Below, piece by piece: positions 35,941 through 46,370 of a stretch of DNA of 64,000 bases; the first letter of the stretch is position 1; each line of letters begins with the position of its first letter. The position numbers and the translations under genes are program-made. The DNA is taken from positions 16,789,059 through 16,853,058 of the forward strand of contig CM075760.1 of NCBI GenBank assembly GCA_037974335.1, read 5' to 3'. A model generated the notes under the pieces. That model ran no database searches and was not told the DNA's origin. It worked only from the letters and a program-made list of their open reading frames with translations. This stretch comes from Prionace glauca (Eukaryota; Chordata; Chondrichthyes; Carcharhiniformes; Carcharhinidae).

Positions 35941-37028
35941 TCCTCTAATGTCCCCATTGAAACAATTAAACCTTGTGCTGAGGGACATTAATCACAGTCT
36001 CTGAACAAACAAGATGACTTCATCTTTTCTTGCAAATTATACGGTTATTGCCTTTTAATGCATGCTAAAAAATCCGAATGAAGGCAAACATTTTGGTTCA
36101 TGCACTTTTGCAAAAGAAAGGAACATTGATTAACAATATGTTGCTGAACTGAAGAGAGATGGAACCGTTGTGAGTATTGCTGTCACACATTGTCAGTCTA
36201 TCCGTTTTCCAACAGATCTCTTAAGACAGATAAGTCAACACCGGGAACAAAATAGTGAGGCTGAAATCATTTTGTATGCAAGAACACACAACAGAATGGT
36301 TGTCAATAAATGCTTACATATTAAATGTTCTTCAGTTGAAACACATGAACTGTTTGGTGTTTCCATGCATTCGTGGAAGACAGAGATGGGCTGAAGGTTA
36401 TCACTGGGAAAACTGAAGGGGAATTGCTAAAAGAAATCATTTCTCCAAACGGGTTATTAGAAAATAGATTACTTAAAATAAATAAGCACGCAAATGTCTA
36501 TGATATTTCATAGACATACAACCATAGAATTCCTACAGTTCAGAAGAAAGGTTATCTTGGCCCATCGAATCTGCATCCCACCCAGGTCCTCCCCTCTACC
36601 GTATCCCCATTAGCCCCACACATTTTCCATGGCTGATCCAAATACTGAAAAGGAAAATAACGGGCAATTTTTGCATGGTCAATCCAACTAATATGATCTG
36701 TTGTAATATAAATGAGGGACGGGTTTTGTGCAGTAATACAGAGACAGAGCCGAATGCACCAGATATCGATACAGCACCTGTACTAATATGAATGCAGACT
36801 GGGCCCAGTTCAGTCATTACTGAGAGAGTGTATACAGTATATTACTAACCAGCGTGGTGTTTTCTCATCTAATAGAAACATGACATACTCAGTTTTGACA
36901 AAGACAAGGTCTTTGTGAAGGATACAATGTGAAGGATAAACTTGCAATTGGTGAATAAAAAGTCTGAAATACAATAAAAAGCAGGTGAGTCATTGATAAA
37001 TGTATAATTTAAAAACCTTGTGTCATCT
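35941..37028. other. 5' flank of the left receptor and second 0.7-kb module
   Basis: 35,941-36,197 is conserved promoter-side sequence; 36,198-36,912 is the duplicated module; 36,913-37,028 leads to the tRNA-Glu. No further gene is seen. Confidence 0.5.
36198..36912. repeat. 0.7-kb duplicated module, left copy 2
   Basis: Direct repeat of 28,900-29,609, about 7.3 kb away. Because both arms hold both copies, this duplication is older than the inversion-duplication. Confidence 0.9.
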
Positions 37029-37100
37029 TCCCTGGTGGTCTAGTGGTTAGGATTTGGCGCTCTCGCTGCCGCAGCCCGGGTTCGATCCCCGCTCAGAGGA
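37029..37100 (+). tRNA. tRNA-Glu (CTC), left arm, lightly decayed
   Basis: 72-nt cloverleaf starting TCCCTGGTGGTCTAGTGGTT with loop CTCTCGC giving anticodon CTC, and T-arm GGGTTCGATCC. The anticodon stem pairs. The acceptor has one mismatch (C3-A70), a wobble at 1-72, and the T stem has a 49-65 mismatch. No TTTT follows closely. It may be weak or inactive. Confidence 0.75.
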
Positions 37101-37699
37101 TGTAGATTTATTGCTGTACAACAATCCTGCGTTCCTTCAGGTCAACAACTGTCAGAATCAGTGTGGGGAAGATTCCCTTGCTTGCGCCTGAATTGGAAAA
37201 GTCACATGTAAAGAAGCACAAAGAAAATAAGTGAACGGTAGGCTAGAAAGTGCTGATGACTCAAAATACTGATACGGGTTCAAGTCTGGCTGTTAATGGG
37301 GGAAAATTTATTGTTTCTACCGACACAAAAATCTCGCAGATCTGTGCCCAAATCTCTGATTCAATGACAAGAAAACGTTTACTTGAATGAACTGGTAAAG
37401 TCTCCCACCCCCAGTGAAGTGGAGGCAGTTTTCATTCAGAAACCAGTAACTGTGAGTTTAATAATGTGGGAAGGAGAAAGACTCAGTTTGAGCGGTGACA
37501 TTGCGGGAGAATTGGAGAGCTGGAGTTCACCCAGAAAAGCAGCAAAGTTTATAATCAATGGTGTCCAACGTTGGATGGTCCATTATCGGTGATAATTTAA
37601 TGTTATTCAGCAGAATAACATTATAACAGGATAACAGGATGGTTTATCACAGATTGATACTAAAACTTTGAATGGAGTGAACTGCAGTGACATTGAATG
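37101..37699. other. Unassigned sequence beside tRNA-Glu
   Basis: Kept in the right arm (about 44,646-45,141). No gene feature. Confidence 0.4.
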
Positions 37700-38010
37700 C
37701 AGTAGAAAGGACAGCACGGTAGCACAGTGATTAGCACTGATGTCTCACAGCGCCAGGGACTCAGGTCCTCGAGTCACCGCCTGTGCAGAGTTTGCACGTT
37801 CTCCCCGTGCCTCCGTGGGTTTCCTCCGGGTGTTCCAGTTTCCGATTCAAAGATGCGTGTTTTAGTTTGATTGGCCGTGGTAAATTGGTCCTAGTGTCAG
37901 AGGGATTAGAAGGGTAAGTATGTGGGTTTGCGGGGAATAGGGCGTGGGTGGGATTGTTGTGGGTGCGGACTCGATGGGTGGAATGGCCTCCTTCTGGGGG
38001 AATCGAAAGA
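37700..38010 (+). mobile_element. HE1-like SINE, near full length
   Basis: tRNA-like head GGACAGCACGGTAGCACAGT with A box, B-box region, TCTCCCCGTGCCTCCGTGGG, and 3' end GCGGACTCGATGGGTGGAAT. It is present in both arms, so it predates the duplication. Confidence 0.9.
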
Positions 38011-38383
38011 GGTAATGCAATTTGGATGAAACAGCAGGTCAACTAAATGTATTTTCACTGCCATGTAAAAGCGGACCTGACATCTGCACTGAAATGTGAT
38101 GAGTTTGGAAAAACTCAGGACGTTACATGGCATGTGTGCATCAGGAAACAAAGATAAACCTTCACCTCCATCACCTTTCATTAACATTGGGAATGTTTAG
38201 AAATAGAGGAAGTTTTTTAAAAAGCGAAATCCAACAAGGAGGAAATAGAACAACACCTGGCAGGGTGGAAATTGCGGTGGGTATTTAGTCTGTTGCAGTT
38301 TGTGTCAATTGATGTTTGAAAACAGTGCGAGACAAAATGCAGGATTGTTTAGCAGAGAGCACAGAAAACCAGCAACGGAATCC

Positions 38384-38456
38384 TGCCGAAACTCGGGATC
38401 GAACCAGGGACCTTTAGATCTTCAGTGTAACGCTCTCCCAACTGAGCTATTTCGGC
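38384..38456 (-). tRNA. tRNA-Phe (GAA), left arm, two stem mismatches
   Basis: 73 nt, GCCGAAATAGCTCAGTTGGG start, loop CTGAAGA (anticodon GAA), and an acceptor that pairs fully. Compared with the right-arm copy it has a C-C mismatch in the anticodon stem (30-40) and a C-A mismatch in the T stem (50-64). A TTTT terminator follows at 38,365-38,368. It is probably less stable than its twin. Confidence 0.85.
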
Positions 38457-38927
38457 CGGCTGGTTGGCTGGCTGACAGACTGGAAGCTTCCGTCTCCCAA
38501 ATATCTAAGAGAAAAATGATTTCTGCCTATTCGTTAATGCATCATTTTCAGGTGTTCATTTGATTTGCTTTAAACGTCATGAATACTTTTTTTTTTCAAA
38601 ACTTTAATGCAGTGGGAAACATCATTATTCATTTTGACAGCAGGAAACAGCAGAGACAATGTAATATCAATTACTGTGGGAAAAAGATGGGCTTCTGGAG
38701 CCAGTCTAGTTGTTTCTCCAGATCTGCTTGCCCTGAGGTCATCACCCTGTTTCTGTAGTACCGTGGTTATCACAAGACCCAGATTAATTCTGTAAGTATC
38801 TGGGTAGAAATGGGAAGGATGGGATGTGTACACGATCCGATTTCAGTTTCAGTTCGAAAAATCAAGCCCATCACCTTAATTCTTGGGCAGGCAATACAGC
38901 CTCACTGTTTGTAATCCTGTTATTTAT
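38457..38927. other. Unassigned sequence between tRNA genes
   Basis: Mirror of 42,831-43,283. No element is recognised. Confidence 0.4.
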
Positions 38928-39062
38928 ATCATGATGTGGAGACACCAGTGTTGGATTGAAGTGGGTACAGAACGCATTCTCACAACACCAGGTTAAAGTA
39001 AAACAGAATTATTTTGAATTACGAGCTTTTGGAGCGCTGCTCCTTCATCAGTTTAACTCGGC
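38928..39062 (-). mobile_element. Terminal repeat of a probable Penelope-like element
   Basis: CATGATGTGGAGACACCAGT, ACAACACCAGGTTAAAGTAA, GAGCTTTTGGAGCGCTGCTC. It is the same family as the spacer repeats at 40,650-41,100 and is present in both arms (42,690-42,830). Confidence 0.6.
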
Positions 39063-39235
39063 AGTCAGAAATTCACTGTGTGTGAGTGCTCTCGAAAGGG
39101 GCCACTTGCACACGCTGCTTTACTCCAGCAAATTGTTCAGTTGGCAATGTTTGTGTTCGTTGTTCTTGATGAAAACGACACAGGACACATTCCTGCATTC
39201 AATCTGAGCTGTGAGACCAAAACTCAAATCCATTT

Positions 39236-39317
39236 TGGCAGCGGTGGGATTCGAACCCACGCCTCCAAAGAGATTGGAGCCTTAATCCAGCGCCTTCGAC
39301 CGCTCGGCCACGCTACC
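39236..39317 (-). tRNA. tRNA-Leu (AAG), left arm
   Basis: 82 nt with the long variable arm of class II tRNAs. GGTAGCGTGGCCGAGCGGTC head, loop TTAAGGC (anticodon AAG), GGGTTCGAATCCC T-arm, and a perfect acceptor. One C-A mismatch sits at the outer end of the anticodon stem (27-43), and the D loop differs from the twin at one base (CGAAGG versus CTAAGG). TTTT lies at 39,219-39,222. Likely functional or nearly so. Confidence 0.88.
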
Positions 39318-39700
39318 ACGTGAAACGCTCTCACAATAATGTTATTTGATGATAATGTTACTGAAATTCATTAAAAGCAATGGAATTTGGAAAGGCCATC
39401 AGGAGGATTGAGCCTGCTCCTTCACTGATTCAGGTAAGTCTGAACTGAGGAACAAACAGAAATCATCTCACTTCAGAAACACAATGAGCTGCACACAGTA
39501 ACATGCTGTAAAGGACCGACATCATTTAAACTGTCCTTAAGCTCGTTTCTTCCCAGTTTCCTGCCAGAAATGACAAGAGAACCTCCAGTTGAATTTGCTC
39601 AGTGTCTGCACTCCAGGACCCGAGGCAAAATTATGTTTTATATGTTCATCCAGGCAATAACTCACATTTGTTTTCACAGTTTGGATGAGAGCAATAAATC
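39318..39700. other. Unassigned flank of tRNA-Leu
   Basis: Mirror of 42,050-42,431. No gene features. Confidence 0.4.
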
Positions 39701-39767
39701 TTCAATTTCAGACCTGAAATCTAAACAGCAGCGAAAAATACAAACTCTAATCACCAGCTTACCCACC
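39701..39767 (-). pseudogene. Decayed tRNA-Glu, left arm
   Basis: The minus strand GCTGGTGATTAGAGTTTG and following bases align with the tRNA-Glu at 37,029, including the shared downstream GATTTATTGCT. Arms no longer pair. Mirror at 41,984-42,049. Confidence 0.5.
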
Positions 39768-40479
39768 AGCATGTTTTAGAATTTACTTTATCCGCGCTGT
39801 ATTTGTTAATTTAGTTTTCACACCAGGCCACTTTCACAGAAATAGCTTTCTCCTGCAAAATGACAGATTCTTATTCAACCATGGTGTGTTCAGCCAATGA
39901 CAACATTCCATGAATAAAAACTCCAATATTAATGCCCCAACATCAGGAACATCTGCTTCATTGTTGTGTCTTTATTTTACAGATCAAATGATGAGTTGAA
40001 TTTTTTGATTCTGGGCTGATTATCAAGATCTCTCTGTGACTCAAATGCAATATCTGCTCTCGGTTATTCTATTCTCTCGTTTTATCATTCTGAATCTGTA
40101 ACTGAGACAATCGTAGACGTTATTTCAGTTTCCAGTGTGAAAAATACGAGACTTTTTTTTTGTTACAATGCAGCTGTGGTTAATAGTTTTCCCGTAGTTT
40201 AAATTTCATGTATACATAAGAAACTTTTCTCATTCCTTATTCACATCTGTTAATTCATCTTTCTATTAAGGTCTGTATTATCTTTGTGGTGTATGTAACA
40301 GATGTACAAATATTGACGGATTCCCTGTGCATTTGTTCCGTTCTCAATGTGAAGCTCGATCGTTATGTTCACTTTTCTAACTTAAAAAAAATTCACTCTA
40401 AAATATTGTCTGAATTTGTAAATAAATTTTAAATAAAAAAATAACTGCCTCTGCCTTGGTTTAATTCCGCTCTCAAAAA

Positions 40480-40612
40480 CCCATCCACTGGGCTCCATTT
40501 TCCCTATTATAGGGCTGCCCCCTTTCCCAGAGAGGCATGTTCCCGCTGTCATGTGTGGGACGTGGTTGAACTAAAGGCTGTTTAGTGAAAGAGCCACTGC
40601 GCCACCCAGTGA
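40480..40612 (-). mobile_element. Possible tRNA-derived SINE head
   Basis: Minus strand ACTGGGTGGCGCAGTGGCTC with a B-box-like AGTTCAACC about 25 bp on. The family is not recognised. Confidence 0.35.
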
Positions 40613-40647
40613 CCCATCTATGTAAAGACATCTTCATCCCTGCCTTT

Positions 40648-41445
40648 TTCGGATAATACAGTAAAAAGTCTGACAACACCAGGTTTTAGTCCAACCGATT
40701 TATTTGATAATATTCTCACAAGCTTTCGAGGGGGCTGCCTCTTTGTCAAGTGAATGGAGAGTTCTGGCCTCAGACAGACAGAGCTTATAAAGCACAGACA
40801 GTTGCTGATTAGAATGCGAATCCTTACACCTAACCTGCTGTTCAATTCTTAAAGTTCTTCTTCGGATAATAGTCATGATGTGGGTATGCCGGCATTGGAC
40901 TGGCGTAAACACAGTAAAAAATCTGACAACACCAAGTTTTAGTCCAACCGATTTATTTGATAATATACTCACAAGCTTTCGAGGGGACTGCCTCTTCGTC
41001 AGGTGAATGGAGAGTTCTGGCCTCAGACAGAGCATATAAAGCACAGACAGTTTAGAGATTACTGATTAGAATGCGAATCTTTACACCTAACCTGCTGTTC
41101 AAGACCTGAAGTGGCTGACAATGTGAGTGGAAGGAGCACTGATCACAGGTTAAAGAGATGTGTATTGTCTTTAGACAGCACAGTGAGTGAGGTTTTGCAA
41201 ACCCAGGCAAGTCGTGGGGGTTACAGATAGTGCGACATGAACCCAAGATCCCTGTTGAGACCGTCCTCATGTGTGTGGAACTTGGCTATCAGTCTCTGTT
41301 CAGCGACTCTGCGCTGTCGTGTGTCGTGAAAGCCGCCTTGGAGTATGCTTACCCGAAGGTCAGAGGGCTGAATGCCCGTGACCACTGAAGCGTTCGCCAA
41401 CAGGAAGGGAACAGTCTTGCCTGGTGATTGTCGAGCGATGTTCAC
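40648..41445 (-). mobile_element. Probable Penelope-like retroelement, 3' part with tandem end repeats
   Basis: A minus-strand frame (41,221-41,445) has QSPGKTVPFLLANASVV, GGFHDTRQRRVAEQRLIAKF and GLNRDLGFMSHY. In related shark sequences this stretch follows a GIY-YIG-like YIGET segment, which suggests the C-terminus of a Penelope-like element; the GIY-YIG part itself is not in the window. After it come two direct copies of an end repeat (40,862-41,100 and 40,648-40,860), each starting TTCGGATAAT, with CTGACAACACCA and CACAAGCTTTCGAGGG. Confidence 0.55.
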
Positions 41446-41511
41446 TGGTCGTCCAGTGGTTTGTGTTCAGCACTTCCCCAGTGATGCGTAGTTTCAATTC
41501 CCGCCGAGGAA
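41443..41511 (+). pseudogene. Decayed tRNA-Glu in the spacer
   Basis: CACTGGTCGTCCAGTGGTT, then AGTTTCAATTCCCGCCGAGG keep the tRNA-Glu outline, but the anticodon loop reads TCC in the Glu register and stems are broken. The following 180 bp resemble the flank of the tRNA-Glu at 37,029, so this is an old unit copy. The retroelement tail abuts its 5' end. Confidence 0.5.
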
Positions 41512-41983
41512 AATAAGATTATTTGATCTCAGCAAACCATTAATAATGATCTGATTTACTCTCCTATCGAAAGCAGATCTATTAGAATCAGCCGAGTGAG
41601 ATTTGCAAGATTCCATCAGAGCTGGAAATTTCACATGTAGAACAGTTCAAGAACAAACACAGAAAGAGAAGGACAGTTGAGATGTCCTTAACGGTTGAGA
41701 TATTGCAATGTAAAATCTGTGTGCTAATGAGTCAGATTTCACCCTCTATATTGACACTGAATAATGAAACTGTTCCCTCATCTGCATTGAAAAACATTTA
41801 GAAATACTTCTGTTCAGTTTCGAACTGTCGGAGTGTTCATGGAATGTTTTCATTGGCTGAACACATCATGGTTGAATCACAAGCTGCCATTTTGCGGGAG
41901 AAATCTGTTTGTGATGAAAGTGGTCTGGTGTAAAAATTAAAGTAAAAGCAGCATGGATAAAGTAAATTCTAAACCACGCTGTA

Positions 41984-42049
41984 AGCTGCTGGTCTGGTGG
42001 TTAGAGTTTGACTCTTTCCCTGCTGTTCGGATTACTGATCTGAAATTGA
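41984..42049 (+). pseudogene. Decayed tRNA-Glu, right arm
   Basis: GCTGCTGGTCTGGTGGTTAG retains the D-arm A box; the T-arm is lost. Mirror of 39,701-39,767. Confidence 0.5.
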
Positions 42050-42431
42050 AAATTTATTGCTCCCATCCAAACTCAGAAAACACATGTGAGTTGTTACCTG
42101 GATGAACATATAAAATATAATCGCGCCTCGTGTCCTGAAGTGCAGACTCTGAGCAAATCCAACAGGAGGTTCTCTTGTCATTTCTGCAGAAATTGGGAAG
42201 AGACGAGCTGAAGGACAGTTTAAATGATGCCGGCCCTTCACTGCATGTTACTGTGTGCAGCTCATTGTGTTTCTGAGGTTAGATGATTTCTGTTTGTTCC
42301 TCAGTTCAGACTTACCTGAATCAGTGAAGGAGCAGGCTCAATCCTCCTGATGGCCGTTCCAAGTTCCATTGCTTTTAATGAATTTCAGTAACATTATCAT
42401 CAAATAACATTATTGTGAGAGCGTTTCACGT

Positions 42432-42513
42432 GGTAGCGTGGCCGAGCGGTCTAAGGCGCTGGATTAAGGCTCCAGTCTCTTCGGAGGCGTGGGTTCGAAT
42501 CCCACCGCTGCCA
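42432..42513 (+). tRNA. tRNA-Leu (AAG), right arm, intact
   Basis: 82 nt, class II. All stems pair (acceptor GGTAGCG/CGCTGCC, anticodon stem CTGGA/TCCAG, long variable arm, T stem). Loop TTAAGGC gives AAG. A and B boxes are canonical and TTTT follows at 42,527-42,530. This looks like the active copy of the pair. Confidence 0.96.
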
Positions 42514-42689
42514 AAATGGATTTGACTTTTGGTCTCACAGCTCAGATTGAATGCAGGAATGTGTGCTGTGTCGTTTTCGTCAAGAACAACGAACAGAAAC
42601 ATTACCAACTGAACAATTTGCTGGAGTAAAGCAGCGTGTGCAAGTGGCCCCTTTCGAGAGCATCACACACAGTGAATTTCTGACTGCCG

Positions 42690-42830
42690 AGTTAAACTGA
42701 TGAAGGAGCAGCGCTCCAAAAGCTCGCAATTCAAAATAATTCTGTTTTACTTTAACCTGGTGTTGTGAGAATGCGTTCTGTACCCACTTCAATCCAACAC
42801 TGGCGTCTCCACATCATGATATAAATAACA
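42690..42830 (+). mobile_element. Terminal repeat of a probable Penelope-like element
   Basis: Mirror copy of 38,928-39,062, only lightly changed. Confidence 0.6.
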
Positions 42831-43283
42831 GGATTACAAACAGTGAGGCTGTATTGCCTGCCCAAGAATTAAGGTGATGGGCTTGATTTTTCGAACTGAA
42901 ACTGAAATCGGATCGTGTACACATCCCATCCTTCCCATTTCTACCCAGATACTTACAGAATTAATCTGGGTCTTGTGATAACCACGGTACTACAGAAACA
43001 GGGTGATGACCTCAGGGCAAGCAGATCTGGAGAAACAACTAGATTGGCTCCAGAAGCCCATCATTTGCCCACAGTAATTGATATTACATTGTCTCTGCTG
43101 TTTCCTCCTGTCAAAATGAATAATGATGTTTCCCACTGCATTAAAGTTTTGAAAAAAAAAAGTATTCATGACGTTTAAAGCAAATCAAATGAACACCTGA
43201 AAATGATGCATTAACGAAGAGGCAGAAATCATTTTTCTCTTAGATATTTGGGAGACGGAAGCTTCCAATCTCCCAGCCAGCCG

Positions 43284-43356
43284 GCCGAAATAGCTCAGTT
43301 GGGAGAGCGTTAGACTGAAGATCTAAAGGTCCCTGGTTCGATCCCGGGTTTCGGCA
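43284..43356 (+). tRNA. tRNA-Phe (GAA), right arm, intact
   Basis: 73 nt. Acceptor GCCGAAA/TTTCGGC, D arm GCTC/GAGC, anticodon stem TTAGA/TCTAA with loop CTGAAGA, and T arm GGTTCGATCCC all pair. TTTT terminator at 43,372-43,375. It matches the vertebrate tRNA-Phe consensus closely. Confidence 0.97.
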
Positions 43357-43739
43357 GGATTCCGTTGCTGGTTTTCTGTGCTCTCTGCTAAACAGTCCTG
43401 CATTTTGTCTCGCACTGTTTTCAAACATCAATTGACACAAACTGCAACAGACTAAATACCCACCGCAATTTCCACCCTGCCAGGTGTTGCTCTATTTCCT
43501 CCTTGTTGGATTTCGCTTTTTTAAAAACTTCCTCTATTTCTAAACATTCCCAATGTTAATGAAAGGTGATGGAGGTGAAGGTTTATCTTTGTTTCCTTAT
43601 GCACACATGCCATGTAACATCCTGAGTTTTTCCAACCTCATCACATTTCAGTGCAGATGTCAGGTCCGCTTTTACATGGCAGTGAAAATACATTTATTTG
43701 ACCTGCTGTTTCATCCAAAACAATGTATATTTGCATTAC

Positions 43740-44045
43740 CTCTTTCGATTCCTCCAGAAGGAGGCCATTCAGCCCATCGAATCCGCACCCACAACAATCC
43801 CACCCACGCCCTATTCCCCGTAAACCCACATATTTACCCTCCTAATCCCTGTGACACTAGGATCCATTTAGCATGGCCAATCAAACTAAAAGACACTTCT
43901 TTGAATCAGACACCGGAACACCCGGTGGAAACCCACGGAGGCACGGGGAGAACGTGCAAACTCTGCAGAGGCGGTGACCCGAGGACCTGAGTCCCTGGCG
44001 CTGTGAGACATCAGTGCTAATCACTGTGCTACCGCGCTGTCCTTT
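43740..44045 (-). mobile_element. HE1-like SINE, near full length
   Basis: Mirror of 37,700-38,010; head GACAGCGCGGTAGCACAGTG on the minus strand. Confidence 0.9.
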
Positions 44046-44121
44046 CCACTGCACTCAATGTTACTGCAGTTCACTCCATTCAAAGTATTAGCATCAATCT
44101 GTGATAAACCATCCTGTGGTA

Positions 44122-44645
44122 TTTCTGCTGGAGTGCAGAGTAGGTTTACTAGGCTGATACCGGAGTTGAGGGGATTGAGCTATGAGGAGAGACTGAATAA
44201 ACTAGGTTTGTACTCGTTAGAGTTTAGAAGAATGAGGGGAGATCTCATTGAGACGTATAAGATGATGAATGGTATGGATAGGATAGAGGTGGAGAGACTC
44301 TTCCCGCTCAGAAAGGACAGTAGGACTAGGGGGCACAGTCTCAAGATAAAGGGGGGGCGGTTTAGAACAGAGTTGAGGAGGAACTTCTTCACTCAAAGGG
44401 TGGTGAATCTCTGGAATTCTCTGCCCGTTGAAGTGGTGGAGGCTGCCTCGCTAAATATTTTTAAGAAGCGGGTTGATGGGTTTTTGATAAGAGAGGGGAT
44501 TAAGGGTTATGGGAAGAGGGCGGGAAAGTGGAACTGAGCCACGACAGATCAGCCATGATCTTATTGAATGGCGGGGCAGGCTCGAAGGGCCAGATGGCCT
44601 ACTCCTGCTCCTATTTCTTATTATGTTCTTATTATGTTCTCTTAT
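44122..44645 (+). mobile_element. CR1-like LINE 3' end, right arm only
   Basis: Open frame through the C-terminus: VQSRFTRLIPELRGLSYEER, RRMRGDLIETYKMMNG, TRGHSLKIKGGRFRTELRRN, FFTQRVVNLWNSLPVEVVEA, FKKRVDGFL, stop at about 44,535. The 3' UTR (GCGGGGCAGGCTCGAAGGGC) and TTATGTTC-type tail follow. The left arm has about 32 bp of other sequence at this site, so it inserted after the arms formed, with a small loss of target DNA. The open frame shows it is young. Only the last 0.5 kb was copied. Confidence 0.9.
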
Positions 44646-45141
44646 TAAATTATCAGCGTTAATGGACCATCCAATGTTGGACGCCATTGATTTGAAACTT
44701 TGCTGCTTTTCTGGGTGAACTCCAGCTCTCCATTCCTCCCGCAATGTCACCGCTCAAACTGAGTCTTTCTCCTTCCCACATTGTTAAACTCAGTTATTGG
44801 TTTCTGAGTGAAAACTGCCTCCATTTCACAGGGGGTGGGAGATCTTACTATTTCATTCAATTAAAAGTTTTCTTGCCATGGAAGCAGAGATTTGGACCGA
44901 CATCTGCAGATATTTGTGTCAGTAGAAACAATAAATCTTCCCCCATTAACAGCTAGATTTTAACCGCATCAGCATTTCGTACCATCAGCCCTTTCTCGCC
45001 TATCGCTCTCTTAATTTCTTTTTGATTCTTCACATGTGACTTTTCCAATTCAGACACAAACAAAGAAATCTCCCTAATATTGATTCTGACAGTTGCAGAC
45101 TGAGAAGTAACGCAGGATTGTTGTACAGCAATAAATCTACA

Positions 45142-45213
45142 TTCCCTGAGCGGGAGCCGAACCCAGATTGTAGTACTGAGAGCGCCGAATCTTAACCACT
45201 AGGCCACCAGGGA
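45142..45213 (-). tRNA. tRNA-Glu (CTC), right arm, decayed anticodon stem
   Basis: 72 nt. The acceptor TCCCTGG/TCAGGGA is perfect (better than the left twin) and the loop CTCTCAG keeps CTC, but the anticodon stem CGGCG faces TACTA with two mismatches, and the T stem has a 49-65 mismatch. Probably a pseudogene. Confidence 0.65.
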
Positions 45214-45307
45214 AGCTGGTGCAATTTCTTTAAAATGTTGATTTATCCATGAATTTTTATTGTATTTCGGACTTTTTATTCACCAAATGTAAGTTTATCC
45301 TTCACAA

Positions 45308-46022
45308 AGACCTTGTTTTTGTCAAAACTGAGTATGTCATGTTTCTATTTAGATGAGGAAACACCACGCTGGTTAGTAATATACTGTATACACTCTCTCA
45401 GTAATGACTGAACTGGACCCAGTCTGTATTCATATTAGTACAGGTGCTGTATCGATATCTAGTGCATTCGGCTCTGTCTCTGTGTTACTGCACAAAACCC
45501 GTCCCTCATTTATATTACAACAGATCATATTAGTTGGATTCACCATGCAAAAATTGCCCGTTATTTTCCCTTAGAATATGTGGATTAGCCATGGTAACTG
45601 TGTGGGACTAATGGGGATAGGGCAGAGGGGAGGACCTGGGTGGGATGCAGACTCAGTGGGCCAAGATAACCTTTCTTCTGAACTGTAGGAATTCTATGGT
45701 TCTATGTCTAAGAAATATCATAGACATTTGCGTGTTTATTTATTTTAAATAATCTATTTTCTAATAAGCCCCTTTGGTGAAATGATCTCTTTTAGCAATT
45801 CCCTTCAGTTTTCCCAGTGATAACCTTCACCCCATCTCTGCCTTCCCTGAGTGCATGGAAACACCAAACAGTTCATGTGTTTCAACTGAAGAACATTTAA
45901 GATGTAAGCTTTTATTGACAAACATTCTGTTGTGTGTTCTTGCATACAAAATGATTTCAGCCTCACTATTTTGTTCCCGGTGTTGATTTATCTGTCTTTA
46001 GAGATCTGCTGGAAAACGGATA
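45308..46022. repeat. 0.7-kb duplicated module, right copy 2
   Basis: Mirror of 36,198-36,912; direct repeat of 51,383-52,078. Confidence 0.9.
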
Positions 46023-46281
46023 GACTGACAATGTGTGACAGCAATACTCACAACGGTTTCAACTCTCTTCAGTTCAGCAACACATTGTTAATCAATGTTC
46101 CTTTCTTTTGCCAAGGTGCATGAACCAAAATGTTTGCCTTCATTCGAATTTTTTAACATGCATAAAAAGGACAATAACCATATAATTTGTAAGAAAAGAT
46201 GAAGTCATCTTGTTTGTTCAGAGACTGTGATTAATGTCCCTCAGCACACGGTTTAATTGTTCCAATGGGGACATTAGAGGA

Positions 46282-46291
46282 TTTATAAATA
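46282..46291 (+). promoter_or_regulatory. TATA box of the right receptor gene
   Basis: TTTATAAATA, 80-89 bp upstream of the ATG at 46,371, identical to the left-arm element. Confidence 0.65.
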
Positions 46292-46370
46292 GGAAATTTC
46301 ACACTGTGTGCAATATTGTTTAACTGGGAGTGTTCTCTAGTACAGTCAGCGATCGTTGAATTTCAGAGCC

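Larger units (their letters stand above)
15109..39914. repeat. Left arm of a giant inverted repeat
   Basis: Reverse-complement partner of 41,836-64,000. Mirror pairs include receptor exons (34,297-35,856 with 46,371-47,930), tRNA-Leu (39,236-39,317 with 42,432-42,513), tRNA-Phe (38,384-38,456 with 43,284-43,356), LINE RT (15,510-17,055 with 62,045-63,640) and the SINE head (15,109 with 64,000). The inner edge is sharp: similarity stops after CCATGAA at 39,914. The outer edge is not reached because the right arm leaves the window. Confidence 0.95.
39915..41835. other. Palindrome spacer (1.9 kb, single copy)
   Basis: The only central stretch without a mirror partner. It holds unassigned AT-rich DNA (39,915-40,470), a tRNA-like SINE head (about 40,480-40,612, minus), two tandem end repeats and the coding tail of a probable Penelope-like element (40,648-41,445, minus), and a decayed tRNA-Glu (41,443-41,511). 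Confidence 0.85.
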
